The notes: a model not told the origin generated them from the letters alone. DNA of 20,362 nt from Actinomycetes bacterium (GCA_021811865.1 JAKAQB010000063.1:1-20362), one strand, 5' to 3'. Positions 7,891-15,804 are shown, counted from the stretch's first letter. Numbers and translations: made by a program.

Positions 7891-9090
7891 TCACCCTTCC
7901 GGCACGACCTCCCAGTACGGCGTCAGCGTCGCCACCCCCCAGTCCTCGGGGATCCTCCCCCTTTCGACGTCGAAGCGCAGGCAGTTCTGGCGGTGGTCGT
8001 ACTCCTTGAACAGGGTGTAGTCGCAGAGCACGGCGCTCAGGTCGTACGTCCCTGGCAGGAGGGGTACCTGCTCCATGTGGATGTCGACGTAGCCCTTGCC
8101 GTCGAGCTTGTCCGGCACGGCGCCGTAGGCCTTGGTGTTGGGCCCGGTGACGGCATGGCCGGAGAGGGTCGCCACGTAGCAGCAGAACACCGGCTGTGCG
8201 ATCGGCTCCGACATCTCGTAGTGGAAGCGGATGGTGTGCGGCGCTCCGCAGACCAGGCGGTCGACCGGCTGGCCGGCGCCGCCGAGCAGCTCGACCTTGG
8301 AGATGCGGCCCTGCCCAGACCCCCACCGGGCATGTCCCTCCTCGTCGAGCTCACGGTCGACTTGGACCGAGCCCGTGTACCGCTCGATGACGTCCCTGGT
8401 CTCTCCGACCTCTCTGATCTCGCCGTGCTCGAACCACGCCACGCGGTCGCAGATGTTCTGGACGGCGGACATCGAGTGCGAGACGAGGATGATCGTACGG
8501 CCCTGGGAGCGCAGGTCGGCGAACTTCTCCAGGCACTTGCGCTGGAACGCCTCGTCGCCGACGGCTAGAACCTCGTCGACGAGCAGCACCTCCGGGTCGA
8601 CGTTGATGGCGACCGAGAAGCCGAGGCGGACGTACATGCCCGAGGAGTAGTTCTTGACCGGCTCCTCGATGAACTTGCCGATGCCGGCGAACTCCACGAT
8701 GGCGCCGAACCGCTGCCGCAGCTCCTTCTGGCTGAGCCCGAGGATCGCTCCGTTCAAGAAGACGTTCTCCCGGCCGGTGAGCTCGGGGTGGAAGCCGGCG
8801 CCCAACTCGAGGAGGGCGGAAACCTTGCCGTTGACCTGGATGCGCCCGCTCTCGGGCTTCAATATCCGCGTCAGGCACTTGAGCATCGTGCTCTTGCCCG
8901 ACCCGTTCTCACCGATCAGCCCAAAGGTCTCCCCCTTGGGGACCTCGAAGCTCACGTCCTTCAGGGCCCAGAAGTCCTCGGCGACGACCCGGCGACCGCG
9001 CATGATCGTGGCCTTCAGCGAGTTGTTCTTCTCCTTGAACAGCCGGTACATCTTGGAGACGTGCTCGACCTCGACGGCGTTGTTGGCCAC
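7891..9090 (-). CDS. ABC transporter ATP-binding subunit for polysaccharide export (Wzt-like)
   Basis: This encodes 399 residues from GTG 9090, two bases after the permease stop; the open frame continues upstream only as an antisense-like shadow of the permease. The ATPase domain has Walker A GENGSGKST (60-68), signature 'NYSSGMYVRLGF' (148-159), Walker B 'PEVLLVDEVLAVGDE' (167-180) and H-loop His205. The 'SALLELGAGFHPELTGRENV' segment is typical of the ABC-2 glycan/teichoic-acid exporter subfamily (Wzt, TagH, RfbE). A C-terminal domain of about 150 residues (250-399) follows, like the Wzt cargo-recognition domain that reads the glycan end. With the upstream permease it would flip a finished lipid-linked polysaccharide across the membrane. 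The cargo identity is unknown. Confidence 0.93.
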   Translation of the reverse strand: MANNAVEVEHVSKMYRLFKEKNNSLKATIMRGRRVVAEDFWALKDVSFEVPKGETFGLIGENGSGKSTMLKCLTRILKPESGRIQVNGKVSALLELGAGFHPELTGRENVFLNGAILGLSQKELRQRFGAIVEFAGIGKFIEEPVKNYSSGMYVRLGFSVAINVDPEVLLVDEVLAVGDEAFQRKCLEKFADLRSQGRTIILVSHSMSAVQNICDRVAWFEHGEIREVGETRDVIERYTGSVQVDRELDEEGHARWGSGQGRISKVELLGGAGQPVDRLVCGAPHTIRFHYEMSEPIAQPVFCCYVATLSGHAVTGPNTKAYGAVPDKLDGKGYVDIHMEQVPLLPGTYDLSAVLCDYTLFKEYDHRQNCLRFDVERGRIPEDWGVATLTPYWEVVPEG

Positions 9091-9092
9091 CC

Positions 9093-9917
9093 TCAGAGCT
9101 CCTCCGCCAGTCGGCCCTCCATCCGGTTGAACACCCAGAGGCCGACCAGCAACGCCCCAAAGGCCCAGGCAGCGAAGTAGAGCAACGCCTTCCAGTCGAC
9201 GCCGGACCCGTAGAACATCGTGCTGCGGAACAGCGACGCCATCTCGGTCATAGGGTTGATCTTCAGGATCGTGAGCGCATTGATGTGGGTGCCGGGGAGG
9301 TGGTGGGTGGCCACCAGCGTCCAGGGGTACACGATCGGGGTGGCGTACAGCCACAGGAGGAAGAAGATGCCCAGGAAGTGCTCGACGTCGCGGAAGTAGA
9401 CGTTGAGCACGCTGAACAGCAGGCCCAGGCCGAGGCCGAAGACGGCCGTCAGGGCGATGAGGACGACGGTCAGCGGGAGCCACTCGAGGCTCCAGTAGTC
9501 GCCGAAGCTGAGCAGGACCACGACGAGCAGGCCCATCTCGATCAGGTGGGAGACGACCGCCGCGCCGACCGTCGACGCCGGGAGCAGCTCTCGGGGGAAG
9601 TACGTCTTCTTGATGAGGTTGCCGTTGCCGATCAGGCTTCCGACCGAGCCCATGATCGACGTCTGGAAGAAGTTCCACGGCAGCAGGGCGCACAGCAGGT
9701 ACAGGGCGTAGACGCGCAGGTGGCTGGGTCCGAGGATGGGCGGGTGAGCATGGAACAGCACCCCGAAGATGACGGTGTAGACGAGGGTGTTGGCGAGAGG
9801 GTTGGCGAGGGACCAGGCCCAGCCGAGAAACGAGCGCTTGTACTTGGAGCGCAGCTCGCGGAGGGTGAGGTGGTTGAACAGCTCCCGTGAGGAGCGGTAC
9901 TCGGCGAGGGTCGTCAT
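9093..9917 (-). CDS. ABC-2 type polysaccharide export permease (Wzm-like)
   Basis: This encodes 274 residues from ATG 9917 ('MTTLAEYRSSRELF'); a start 17 codons earlier exists but that extension is not family-like. The N-terminal 'LTLRELRSKYKRSFLGWAWSLANPL' is the hallmark of the ABC-2 glycan permease family, followed by about six hydrophobic helices, a 'GNGNLIKKTYFPRELLP' cytoplasmic loop (coupling segment) and 'ATPIVYPWTLV' near the fifth helix. It forms the membrane channel for the adjacent ATPase gene, from which it is separated by two bases. Together they export an O-antigen, teichoic-acid or similar glycan. A 124-base gap separates it from rdgB, so a promoter there is possible. Confidence 0.93.
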   Translation of the reverse strand: MTTLAEYRSSRELFNHLTLRELRSKYKRSFLGWAWSLANPLANTLVYTVIFGVLFHAHPPILGPSHLRVYALYLLCALLPWNFFQTSIMGSVGSLIGNGNLIKKTYFPRELLPASTVGAAVVSHLIEMGLLVVVLLSFGDYWSLEWLPLTVVLIALTAVFGLGLGLLFSVLNVYFRDVEHFLGIFFLLWLYATPIVYPWTLVATHHLPGTHINALTILKINPMTEMASLFRSTMFYGSGVDWKALLYFAAWAFGALLVGLWVFNRMEGRLAEEL

Positions 9918-10041
9918 GAGGAAGTGGCCACCAACCTGCCGGGGCGCCCCTGGCGATTCCCCGGGCACGGCGTCATCCCAGGCATGGTAGTGGCTACCTG
10001 GACATTCCCCCGTGCGCCGCCACAGCCAGTTGGCGCCAAGC

Positions 10042-10650
10042 CTACCGGGGACGCCCCTCCCCCAACCGTGCCGCCAGCGCCGTGAACGCCCGGCCTCGGT
10101 GCGAGATGCGGTGCTTGGCAGCTGGTTCCATCTCGGCGAACGTCCGCCCGTCCCCCTCCGACGGCTCGAAGACGGGGTCGTAGCCGAAGCCGCCGGCTCC
10201 CCGAGCGGTCAGGGAGATCCGCCCCTCGACGACGCCCTCGCCGACCACCTCCCCGCCGTCGGGCCAGCGGACGAGGGCGACCGTCCGGAAACGGGCACCA
10301 CGCCGCTCGGGCGGAACACCGTCCAGGTCGGCGAGCAGCTTGGCAACGTTGTCGGCATAGCTGGCGTCCGGCCCGGCGTAGCGAGCCGACCACGCGCCGG
10401 GGGCACCACCAAGCACGTCGACCTCCAACCCGGTGTCGTCGGCGAGGCTCGGGGCGCCGGCGATCCTGGCGATGGCGTCCGCCTTCAGCCGGGCGTTGTC
10501 GAGGAGGGTGGTGCCGGTCTCGTCCACCTCGGGGGCGTCGGGTGGGCGGGGCAGGAGGCGTACCTGGAGCCCGAGGATCTCGGAGATCTCCCGTGCCTTG
10601 TCGGGGTTGGCGGTGGCGAGGACGAGCTCGACCGACCCGGCTCCGATCAT
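10042..10650 (-). CDS. rdgB: Non-canonical purine NTP pyrophosphatase (RdgB/HAM1)
   Basis: This encodes 202 residues from ATG 10650. It hydrolyses dITP, ITP and XTP to monophosphates, clearing deaminated purines from the nucleotide pool. Motifs are the N-terminal '[18 protein letters not shown]' (nucleotide-binding T/S-x-N-x-x-K), '[26 protein letters not shown]' (acidic metal site and substrate loop), 'GFGYDPVF' and the closing '[11 protein letters not shown]' with the conserved His-Arg. Length fits the family (~200). Its start overlaps the rph stop by four bases (ATGA), so the two are translationally coupled, an arrangement I recall from mycobacteria. Confidence 0.96.
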   Translation of the reverse strand: MIGAGSVELVLATANPDKAREISEILGLQVRLLPRPPDAPEVDETGTTLLDNARLKADAIARIAGAPSLADDTGLEVDVLGGAPGAWSARYAGPDASYADNVAKLLADLDGVPPERRGARFRTVALVRWPDGGEVVGEGVVEGRISLTARGAGGFGYDPVFEPSEGDGRTFAEMEPAAKHRISHRGRAFTALAARLGEGRPR

Positions 10651-11387
10651 GCCCGCTGGACCGGTGGCTCGACGAGCACGCCGGCCTGCGCGCCGAGCAG
10701 ATCGCGGATGCCGGAGCCGGCGAGCGCGAGCAGGGCGTCGAGCTCGCCGCGCGAGAACGCAGCCCCCTCCGCCGTGCCCTGGACCTCGACGAAGCGTCCG
10801 GAGGCGGTCATCACGACGTTCATGTCGACCTCGGCACGGCTGTCCTCGTCATAGGCCAGGTCCAGCAGCGCCTCGCCGCCCACCATCCCCACCGACACGG
10901 CGGCGGCCGCTTCGCGCAAGGGGTGGGTCCGCATGCGCCCCGCCGCCACCAAGCGGCTGCAGGCGTCGTGGAGGGCGACGAAGCCGCCGCAGATGCTCGC
11001 CGTGCGGGTGCCCCCGTCGGCCTGGAGGACGTCGCAGTCAACGGTGATCTGGGTCTCCCCCATCGCAGCGAGGTCGGTGACGGCGCGCAGCGAGCGGCCG
11101 ATGAGCCGCTGGATCTCCTGCGTGCGCCCGGACTGGCGCCCCCGCGCCGCCTCCCGGTCGACGCGCTCGGGCGAGGAGCCGGGCAGCATCGAGTACTCGG
11201 CTGTCACCCAGCCCCGGCCGGTGTTGCGCATCCAGCGGGGCACCTCGTCGGCCACCGAGGCCGTGCAGAGGACCATCGTCCTGCCGACGCTGATGAGGAC
11301 GGAGCCGGCGGCAAAGGTGGTGTAGTCGCGGACCAGCTCCACCGAGCGGAGCTGGTCGGCGGCGCGCCCGTCGAGACGTTGGGTCAT
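10647..11387 (-). CDS. rph: Ribonuclease PH
   Basis: This 246-residue phosphorolytic 3'-to-5' exoribonuclease trims tRNA 3' ends in the cytoplasm. It begins '[32 protein letters not shown]'. Family motifs follow: '[19 protein letters not shown]' (about 78-96), '[17 protein letters not shown]' (phosphate- and RNA-binding arginines), '[19 protein letters not shown]' (acidic catalytic region, about 115-133) and the C-terminal '[25 protein letters not shown]'. It is complete and of normal length. It overlaps rdgB by four bases and lies 33 bases downstream of cysM. Confidence 0.97.
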   Translation of the reverse strand: MTQRLDGRAADQLRSVELVRDYTTFAAGSVLISVGRTMVLCTASVADEVPRWMRNTGRGWVTAEYSMLPGSSPERVDREAARGRQSGRTQEIQRLIGRSLRAVTDLAAMGETQITVDCDVLQADGGTRTASICGGFVALHDACSRLVAAGRMRTHPLREAAAAVSVGMVGGEALLDLAYDEDSRAEVDMNVVMTASGRFVEVQGTAEGAAFSRGELDALLALAGSGIRDLLGAQAGVLVEPPVQRA

Positions 11388-11420
11388 CGGCGGGCGACGT
11401 TATCCGCCGCGCCACCGCGG

Positions 11421-12368
11421 TCAGAAGTAGATGACCTTGCGGGCTCGCTCGGTGACCTCGTCGAGGTCGCCTGTCCAAGCGCCCGTCGAGAGGTACTTCC
11501 AACCGGCGTCGCAGATCATGATCACGATCGTCCCCGTGTCGATCTCCTGGGCGCACTTGGCGGCCGCGGCCATGATCGCCCCGGATGAGATGCCGGCGAA
11601 GACGCCGACCTCCGCCAGGCGGCGCACCCACTCGATGCTCTCCCTCGGACCGACGATCCTGCTGCGGTCGAGCAACTCGAAGCCGTTGTTGTCGGTGAAC
11701 ACCGGCGGGATGAAGCCCTCGTCGAGGTTCTTCAGGCCGTCCACCATCTCCCCGACCGGCGGCTGCACGGCCCACAGCTGCACGTCCGGGTTCTGCTGCT
11801 TGAGGAACGTGCCGACGCCCACGAGCGTGCCGGCCGTGCCGAGACCGGCTATGAAGTGGGTCACCTCCGGGCAGTCCCGCCAGATCTCCGGTCCGGTGCC
11901 CTCGTAGTGGGCCTTCGGGTTGGCCGGGTTGGCGTACTGGTAGGAGAACCACCAGTCGGGATGCTCGCCGGCAAGGGCGCGCGCCCGGTTCATGGCCCCG
12001 TTGGAGCCCTCCGATCCCGGCGACGGGATTATGTCGGCGCCCCACGCCTCGAGCAGCTGCCTGCGCTCGACTGACACGTTCTCGGGCAGGACGACCTTGA
12101 CCGGGTAGCCCTTCAGCCGGGCGATCATGGCCAAGGCGATGCCCGTGTTGCCGGAGGAGGACTCGATGATCTGCTGGCCGGGCAACAGGCTCCCGTCCTT
12201 CTCGGCCTCCTCGATCATCGCCAGCGCCGCACGGTCCTTCACAGAACCACCCGGGTTCTGACCCTCGAGCTTGGCGAGGATCGCGACGCGCGGATTGGGG
12301 CTGAGCTGGCTGATGTCGACGAGCGGTGTGTCGCCGATCATCTCGAGGATGTTCTCGTAGCGGGCCAT
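11421..12368 (-). CDS. cysM: CysO-dependent cysteine synthase (CysM type)
   Basis: This encodes 315 residues of PLP-dependent fold type II. ATG 12368 gives 'MARYENILEMIGDTPLV', matching the start I recall for mycobacterial CysM, with a GGGGGA ribosome site just upstream; ATG 12374, overlapping the cysO stop, is an alternative. PLP-binding Lys44 lies in 'GGSVKDR', 'SSGNTG' (71-76) is the substrate loop and 'GLGTAGTLVG' the phosphate-binding loop. The 'LKNLDEGFIPP' segment and C-terminal 'DAGWKYLSTGAW' follow the O-phosphoserine-using, CysO-dependent group rather than CysK. It would make cysteine from phosphoserine and the CysO thiocarboxylate. The adjacent cysO and mec genes support this assignment strongly. 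Confidence 0.94.
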   Translation of the reverse strand: MARYENILEMIGDTPLVDISQLSPNPRVAILAKLEGQNPGGSVKDRAALAMIEEAEKDGSLLPGQQIIESSSGNTGIALAMIARLKGYPVKVVLPENVSVERRQLLEAWGADIIPSPGSEGSNGAMNRARALAGEHPDWWFSYQYANPANPKAHYEGTGPEIWRDCPEVTHFIAGLGTAGTLVGVGTFLKQQNPDVQLWAVQPPVGEMVDGLKNLDEGFIPPVFTDNNGFELLDRSRIVGPRESIEWVRRLAEVGVFAGISSGAIMAAAAKCAQEIDTGTIVIMICDAGWKYLSTGAWTGDLDEVTERARKVIYF

Positions 12369-12370
12369 CC

Positions 12371-12643
12371 TCATCCCCCGGCGACGGCCGGCATCAGCGT
12401 CAGCGTGTCGGACTCGGCGACCTTGGCATCCAGCTTGCCGAGGTAGCGGATGTCGTCGTCGTTGAGGAACACGTTGAGGTGGCGGTGGATCTCCCCGTCC
12501 GGGGTGAACAGCTGGTCGCGCAGGGCCGGGTGGCGCTCGACGAGGTCGGCGAACACCTCGCCGACGGTCTCCCCGTCCGCCTCGACGGTGGCGGCCCCGC
12601 CGGCGGCGGGGCGAAAGATGGTGGGCAGTCGGACGTCGACCAT
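12371..12643 (-). CDS. cysO: Ubiquitin-like sulfur carrier protein CysO (MoaD/ThiS family)
   Basis: This encodes 90 residues from ATG 12643, with GGAG eight bases upstream. It has a beta-grasp fold ('MVDVRLPTIFRPAAGG', 'VFLNDDDIRYLGKLDAKVAESDTLTLMPAVAGG') and ends in Gly-Gly, the C-terminus that is converted to a thiocarboxylate. CysO delivers sulfide to CysM; the resulting CysO-cysteine adduct is cleaved by Mec. It sits between mec and cysM, overlapping or abutting cysM, so the three form one operon. A MoaD role in molybdopterin synthesis is the alternative but is unlikely in this setting. Confidence 0.95.
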   Translation of the reverse strand: MVDVRLPTIFRPAAGGAATVEADGETVGEVFADLVERHPALRDQLFTPDGEIHRHLNVFLNDDDIRYLGKLDAKVAESDTLTLMPAVAGG

Positions 12644-12678
12644 AGATGCGCTCCAGAGCTCGTACGGTGACCGAAACC

Positions 12679-12688
12679 TGACCGGTCA
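12679..12688. promoter_or_regulatory. 10-bp palindrome in the mec-cysO gap
   Basis: TGACCGGTCA is a perfect palindrome in the 50-base gap between the mec stop and cysO start. A TTGACC on the minus strand overlaps it and could be a -35 element for an internal promoter, though no good -10 is seen. It may be an operator for cysO-cysM. This is weak evidence from sequence shape alone. Confidence 0.3.
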
Positions 12689-12693
12689 AGTCG

Positions 12694-13089
12694 TCATTCT
12701 AGAACCACGGGCTCCTCTTCGATGTTCCCGTCCACGATCCGCCAGCTCCGCACCGTCGGCTCCACGTCGCGCAGCGACACGATGACGTAGTGCCACGACG
12801 GGTCGGGCGCCTGGGCGACGTCGGTCGGCGAGGGGCGGGCGTCGGTGTGGGTGTGCGAATGCCACACGCCGACGAGCTCCCCGCCGGCAGCCTCTTCGTC
12901 CCGATCGGCCTTCAGCATGTCACGGGGGTCGACGGTGAAGACGCGTGCGGAACCGGCGGCGTTGTGGGTCGGGTAGCAGCGCTCAGCGACGGCAGGGTCC
13001 CCGGGGCGGCCACCGAGCAGGCCGCATGCCTCCAGCGGAGCCCCGTCCAGGCAATGGGCGAGGACTTTCCCAAGGATTTTCTCAGGCAT
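12694..13089 (-). CDS. mec: JAMM/Mov34 metallopeptidase releasing cysteine from CysO (Mec)
   Basis: I chose ATG 13089 ('MPEKILGKVLAHCLDGAPLEACGLLGG', 131 residues). GTG 13098 adds 'VLV', which also resembles family members, and an ATG at 13146 would overlap smpB on the other strand. The JAMM zinc site is complete: Glu in 'LEACGLLGG', then H-S-H-T-x6-S-x2-D in 'HSHTHTDARPSPTD', the HxH plus Asp being zinc ligands. The family removes the cysteine added to the CysO C-terminus, regenerating the carrier. It ends with the 'RIVDGNIEEEPV' strand typical of Mec. It is the first gene of the mec-cysO-cysM run, divergent from smpB with a 31-base gap that must hold both promoters or leaders. Confidence 0.93.
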   Translation of the reverse strand: MPEKILGKVLAHCLDGAPLEACGLLGGRPGDPAVAERCYPTHNAAGSARVFTVDPRDMLKADRDEEAAGGELVGVWHSHTHTDARPSPTDVAQAPDPSWHYVIVSLRDVEPTVRSWRIVDGNIEEEPVVLE

Positions 13090-13120
13090 CACGAGCACGC
13101 GCGAACGGTACCGTGCGGCC

Positions 13121-13618
13121 ATGGCCCCCAAGCGCCCGCCCGCCAAGGCTGCGGGGCCGCGGCCAGTCGCCCAGAACCGGCGGGCCCGCCACGACTACGA
13201 CATCCTCGACACCGTCGAGGCCGGCATCGTGCTCGTCGGCAGCGAGGTCAAGTCGATCAGGGACGGCAAGGTCCAGCTGCGGGACGCCTATGCCCGCATC
13301 CAGGACGGGGAGGTCTGGCTGCACGGGGTCCACGTGGCCCCCTACGCCTACACCAACGGGTTCGGGGCGGTGGACTCCGACCGCTCCCGCAAGCTGCTGC
13401 TCCACCGCCGGCAGGTGGCCGAGCTCGGCAACCGGACGGCCCAGGAGCCCCTGACGCTGGTACCTCTCTCCATCTACTTCAAGGACGGGCGGGCGAAGGT
13501 CGACCTTGCCCTGGCGCGTGGCCGCCGTCGCTACGACAAGCGCCACGCCATCGCCGCCAGGGACGCCGACCTCGAGGCGCGGCGAGCCGCCCGCACCCGC
13601 CAGCGCGAGGATGCCTGA
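13121..13618 (+). CDS. smpB: SsrA-binding protein SmpB
   Basis: This 165-residue RNA-binding protein partners tmRNA in rescuing stalled ribosomes. It starts at ATG 13121 ('MAPKRPPAKAAGPRPVAQNRRARHDYDIL'). Conserved blocks are 'AGIVLVGSEVKSIRDGKVQLRDAYA' (about 37-61), 'EVWLHGVHVAPY', the central 'RSRKLLLHRRQVAEL' and 'VPLSIYFKDGRAKVDLALARG', followed by the basic tail 'RRYDKRHAIAARD', which enters the ribosomal decoding site. Length fits the family. The tmRNA gene itself lies about 1.25 kb downstream on the same strand. Confidence 0.97.
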   Translation: MAPKRPPAKAAGPRPVAQNRRARHDYDILDTVEAGIVLVGSEVKSIRDGKVQLRDAYARIQDGEVWLHGVHVAPYAYTNGFGAVDSDRSRKLLLHRRQVAELGNRTAQEPLTLVPLSIYFKDGRAKVDLALARGRRRYDKRHAIAARDADLEARRAARTRQREDA

Positions 13619-13682
13619 GAGATGCTTCCGACGAAAGTCCCCGCGCTGCGACCCTCACGCCCGATCACAGGGTGGGACCGCT

Positions 13683-14819
13683 GTGCGTGACACGGTCCGC
13701 CTCGGTCGCGTGCTCGGCGTTCCAGTCGGGGTCAACTGGTCGTTGCTGCTCATCGTCGGCCTGTTCGCCTTCGCTCTCGCCGGCAACCGCTTCCCCATCG
13801 ACGCCCCCGGCTACCACCGCGGCGACTACGCCGCCGCCGGCGTCGCCACCGCACTCGCGCTCTTGGTGAGCGTCCTCGCCCACGAGCTCGGCCACGCCGT
13901 GGTCGCCCGCCGCGCCGGGCTCAGCGTCGAGGGCATCACCTTGTCGTGGATGGGTGGGGTGACCCGCATCGTCGGTGACGCCGCCAGCCCGGGGCGGCAG
14001 GTGGCCGTCGCCGCCGTCGGCCCGGGCATCAGCCTGGTGCTGGGCGGCGTCTTCGTCGGTGTCGAGGCGATCCTGCGGTCGGCGGGCGCCGGAACCCTGA
14101 GCATCGCCGGCGTCGGCTGGCTGGCGGTGATCAACATCGTCCTGGCGTTGTTCAACCTGATCCCCGCCTCCCCGCTCGACGGGGGCAAGATCCTCCACGC
14201 CGCCGTGTGGGCGGTGACCCGTGACCAGTGGAAGGCCACACGCATCGCCGCCGGTGCCGGCGTCGGCCTCGCCGGCCTCGTCGTCGCCCTCGGGGTCTGG
14301 GAGATCGTCGGCCGCGGCCTCGAAGTGGACGGAACCTTCGTCCTGGTCCTCGGCTGGTGGCTCCTCAACGCCGCCCGCGACGAGGAGAAGCTCGCCGTCG
14401 TCCAGCACGTGCTCGGGGGTGTCCCCGTCCACGACGTGATGCGGCCCGTCGCCGCCGCGCCGGGATGGCTGCCGCGGGAGGAGTTCGTGGAGGGCTACGC
14501 ACGGCGGTATCCCGGCTGGGTGTGGCTCCTCGAGCGGTGGGGCGGCGGCTACAGCGGGGTGCTGGCGAGCGACAGCCTCTTCGGTGCCCCACCCACCCCG
14601 CCGGGCACCAGGACCTCCGAGCTGGCCGTCCCCGTGGAAGCAGCCGCCGACGCCTGCCCCACCGAGGAGGTCCTCGGCGCCCTCGAGCGCAGCGGCGGCC
14701 GGCGCCTGCTGCTCGTCGTCGAGGACGGCCGGACCGTCGGCGCCGTGCTGCCCCGTGACATCGAGGCGATCGTGCGGTCCCGCCACCGCCCCGGCGCCAC
14801 ATGGGGTGCTCCGGCCTGA
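13683..14819 (+). CDS. Site-2-protease-type membrane zinc metalloprotease (M50)
   Basis: This encodes 378 residues from GTG 13683, preceded by GGGTGGGA; the frame is open upstream but Arg/Pro-rich there. Several hydrophobic helices are visible (about 20-33, 52-66, 108-130, 145-160, 185-205). The zinc site HELGH (67-71) lies within a helix and the third ligand region is 'NLIPASPLDGGKIL' (158-171), so the catalytic core is complete. The last ~120 residues are soluble and resemble a divergent CBS-type module ('VPVHDVMRP', 'GAVLPRDIEAIV'), as in the M50B subgroup lacking a PDZ domain. Such proteases cut transmembrane segments of regulators or degraded signal peptides. It sits between smpB and ssrA. 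The substrate is unknown. Confidence 0.92.
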   Translation: MRDTVRLGRVLGVPVGVNWSLLLIVGLFAFALAGNRFPIDAPGYHRGDYAAAGVATALALLVSVLAHELGHAVVARRAGLSVEGITLSWMGGVTRIVGDAASPGRQVAVAAVGPGISLVLGGVFVGVEAILRSAGAGTLSIAGVGWLAVINIVLALFNLIPASPLDGGKILHAAVWAVTRDQWKATRIAAGAGVGLAGLVVALGVWEIVGRGLEVDGTFVLVLGWWLLNAARDEEKLAVVQHVLGGVPVHDVMRPVAAAPGWLPREEFVEGYARRYPGWVWLLERWGGGYSGVLASDSLFGAPPTPPGTRTSELAVPVEAAADACPTEEVLGALERSGGRRLLLVVEDGRTVGAVLPRDIEAIVRSRHRPGATWGAPA

Positions 14820-14820
14820 G

Positions 14821-14845
14821 GGCCGGTACACTTGCCTGACCGGCC
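14821..14845. terminator. Inverted repeat between the M50 protease and ssrA
   Basis: GGCCGGT (14821-14827) and ACCGGCC (14839-14845) form a 7-bp stem with an 11-base loop immediately after the protease stop. It could be a weak terminator. It also contains TACACT (14826-14831), a possible -10 for ssrA, which would leave a short 5' leader for RNase P to remove. The two readings cannot be separated from sequence. Confidence 0.35.
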
Positions 14846-14871
14846 GTCGGGTCGGTGCAGCACCTTGACAC

Positions 14872-15219
14872 GGGGGTGATCGGTTTCGACTTCGGTCGTC
14901 AACTCGGGAGAAGCGAGCCGTGGTCTCCGGAACCACGCTAAAGAGCCGGAACCACAAACAAACGCCGAGCCTCAGCTCGCACTGGCTGCCTAACAAGTAG
15001 CCCGTCCGTCCGGCCCCAGCCCTGCGGGCCGGTCCCGGGCGTCATCAAGTAGGGCTCACCCGGTCGCTGCGTCAGCGGGCGGCCGGGGACAGCGCAGCTG
15101 ACTGGGGCCCTCCACCGGTGCCGGTGGCGAGCGGAGGGCCCGAGATCATGTCACCGGCTGCGCTCGGAGAAGGCCCGACGAGGCATCGAAGGACGCGGGT
15201 TCGATTCCCGCCACCTCCA
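14872..15219 (+). ncRNA. ssrA: Transfer-messenger RNA (tmRNA)
   Basis: This 348-base RNA rescues stalled ribosomes together with SmpB. The 5' end GGGGGTG pairs with CACCTCC at 15212-15218 to close the tRNA-like acceptor stem (one G-U); A15219 is the discriminator base and CCA is not encoded. The 5' domain carries the conserved GATCGGTTTCGAC element and the 3' domain the T-arm GGGTTCGATTCCC. Between them an open tag message starts at GCT 14937 and stops at TAA 14991, followed by GC-rich pseudoknot-like segments. Proximity to smpB supports the call. The 3' end of this gene is a common integration site for mobile islands, and accessory sequence begins right after it. Confidence 0.95.
14937..14993 (+). 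other. tmRNA tag-peptide reading frame
   Basis: Reading from the likely resume codon GCT 14937, the message encodes AKEPEPQTNAEPQLALAA then TAA, so the full tag would be this 18-mer plus the alanine carried by tmRNA. The LALAA end fits the degron recognised by ClpX/ClpP-type proteases. The tag is longer and more Pro/Glu/Gln-rich than the ~10-residue Escherichia coli tag. The resume codon is inferred from the family position, not proven. Confidence 0.75.
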
Positions 15220-15248
15220 CTCCCCCGTCACCAGCAACACCGCAGGTC

Positions 15249-15272
15249 AGAGCCCCTCTCCGGAGGGGCTCT
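15249..15272. terminator. Strong hairpin terminator after ssrA
   Basis: AGAGCCCCTC (15249-15258) and GAGGGGCTCT (15263-15272) form a perfect 10-bp stem closed by a TCCG tetraloop, 30 bases after the mature tmRNA end. There is no T-tract, as often in high-GC actinobacteria. It is probably the ssrA transcription terminator. Confidence 0.8.
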
Positions 15273-15280
15273 CCTCACGC

Positions 15281-15309
15281 CAGGACACCCTCAGGACACG
15301 CCAGGACAC
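15281..15309. repeat. Three helically phased CAGGACAC direct repeats
   Basis: CAGGACAC occurs at 15281-15288, 15292-15299 and 15302-15309, with periods of 11 and 10 bases, i.e. one turn of DNA each. The array starts nine bases after the ssrA terminator. Such phasing suits cooperative protein binding, for example integrase arm sites near an attachment site, but no integrase gene is in the window. Confidence 0.6.
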
Positions 15310-15804
15310 GCGAGCACCGGTCAAGACCGGATCACAACGGTGTCGTTTGGCCACAGACCGTGGTGGATTGGGCCGGCGCCCGGGGCAGATCCCCCTCCGC
15401 CCACCGGTCACCCGGCCGACGCGGTCATCGATGCAGACGGTGGGCTCGGCCTCGGATTGATGCTCTGTGCAACGGTCAAGGCCTGTGGGCCAGCCCTCCC
15501 GGAGGGACACCCGATCAACCCCGGGCGACGCTCTGTGAGTCTTTCGCCGCCCGAGCAGGTCACGACGGCTGCGATGTCGCCGACTCGGTGTGAGTCAAGT
15601 CGTTCCTGCTGGGGTGCTGCAGGACAGGAGTCAGATCGCCCGTTCGGTGCAGCCCAGCCCTTGATGCGCTGGGCTGGGTAGGCGTCCCATGTGCCCGCGT
15701 GGTGCGCGAGGATTCGGCTTCGATGTTGTGGCGACGGGCGGACTCGCCTTTTCGCCGAGCAGTTGAACCGCGGCCCTGTACGGCTTTGGATCGCGGGCCC
15801 TGGT
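15310..15804. other. Gene-poor stretch after the tmRNA gene
   Basis: I find no recognisable gene here. Long open frames exist on both strands but their translations are low-complexity or Arg/Pro-rich and look like high-GC artefacts. The one clear structure is an inverted repeat, CAGCCCAGC (15650-15658) and GCTGGGCTG (15668-15676): a 9-bp stem with a 9-base loop that could terminate transcription from either side. The stretch probably represents eroded island DNA next to the tmRNA integration point. Confidence 0.4.

Noticed and set aside
9918..10041. Short inverted repeat GGTAG/CTACC upstream of the export permease
   Set aside because: Arms are only five bases with no promoter elements nearby; too weak to call a regulatory site.
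13665..14996. A 443-codon minus-strand open frame opposite the M50 protease
   Set aside because: It is Asp/Gly/His-rich with no family motifs and runs into the tmRNA gene; the plus strand carries the HELGH protease.
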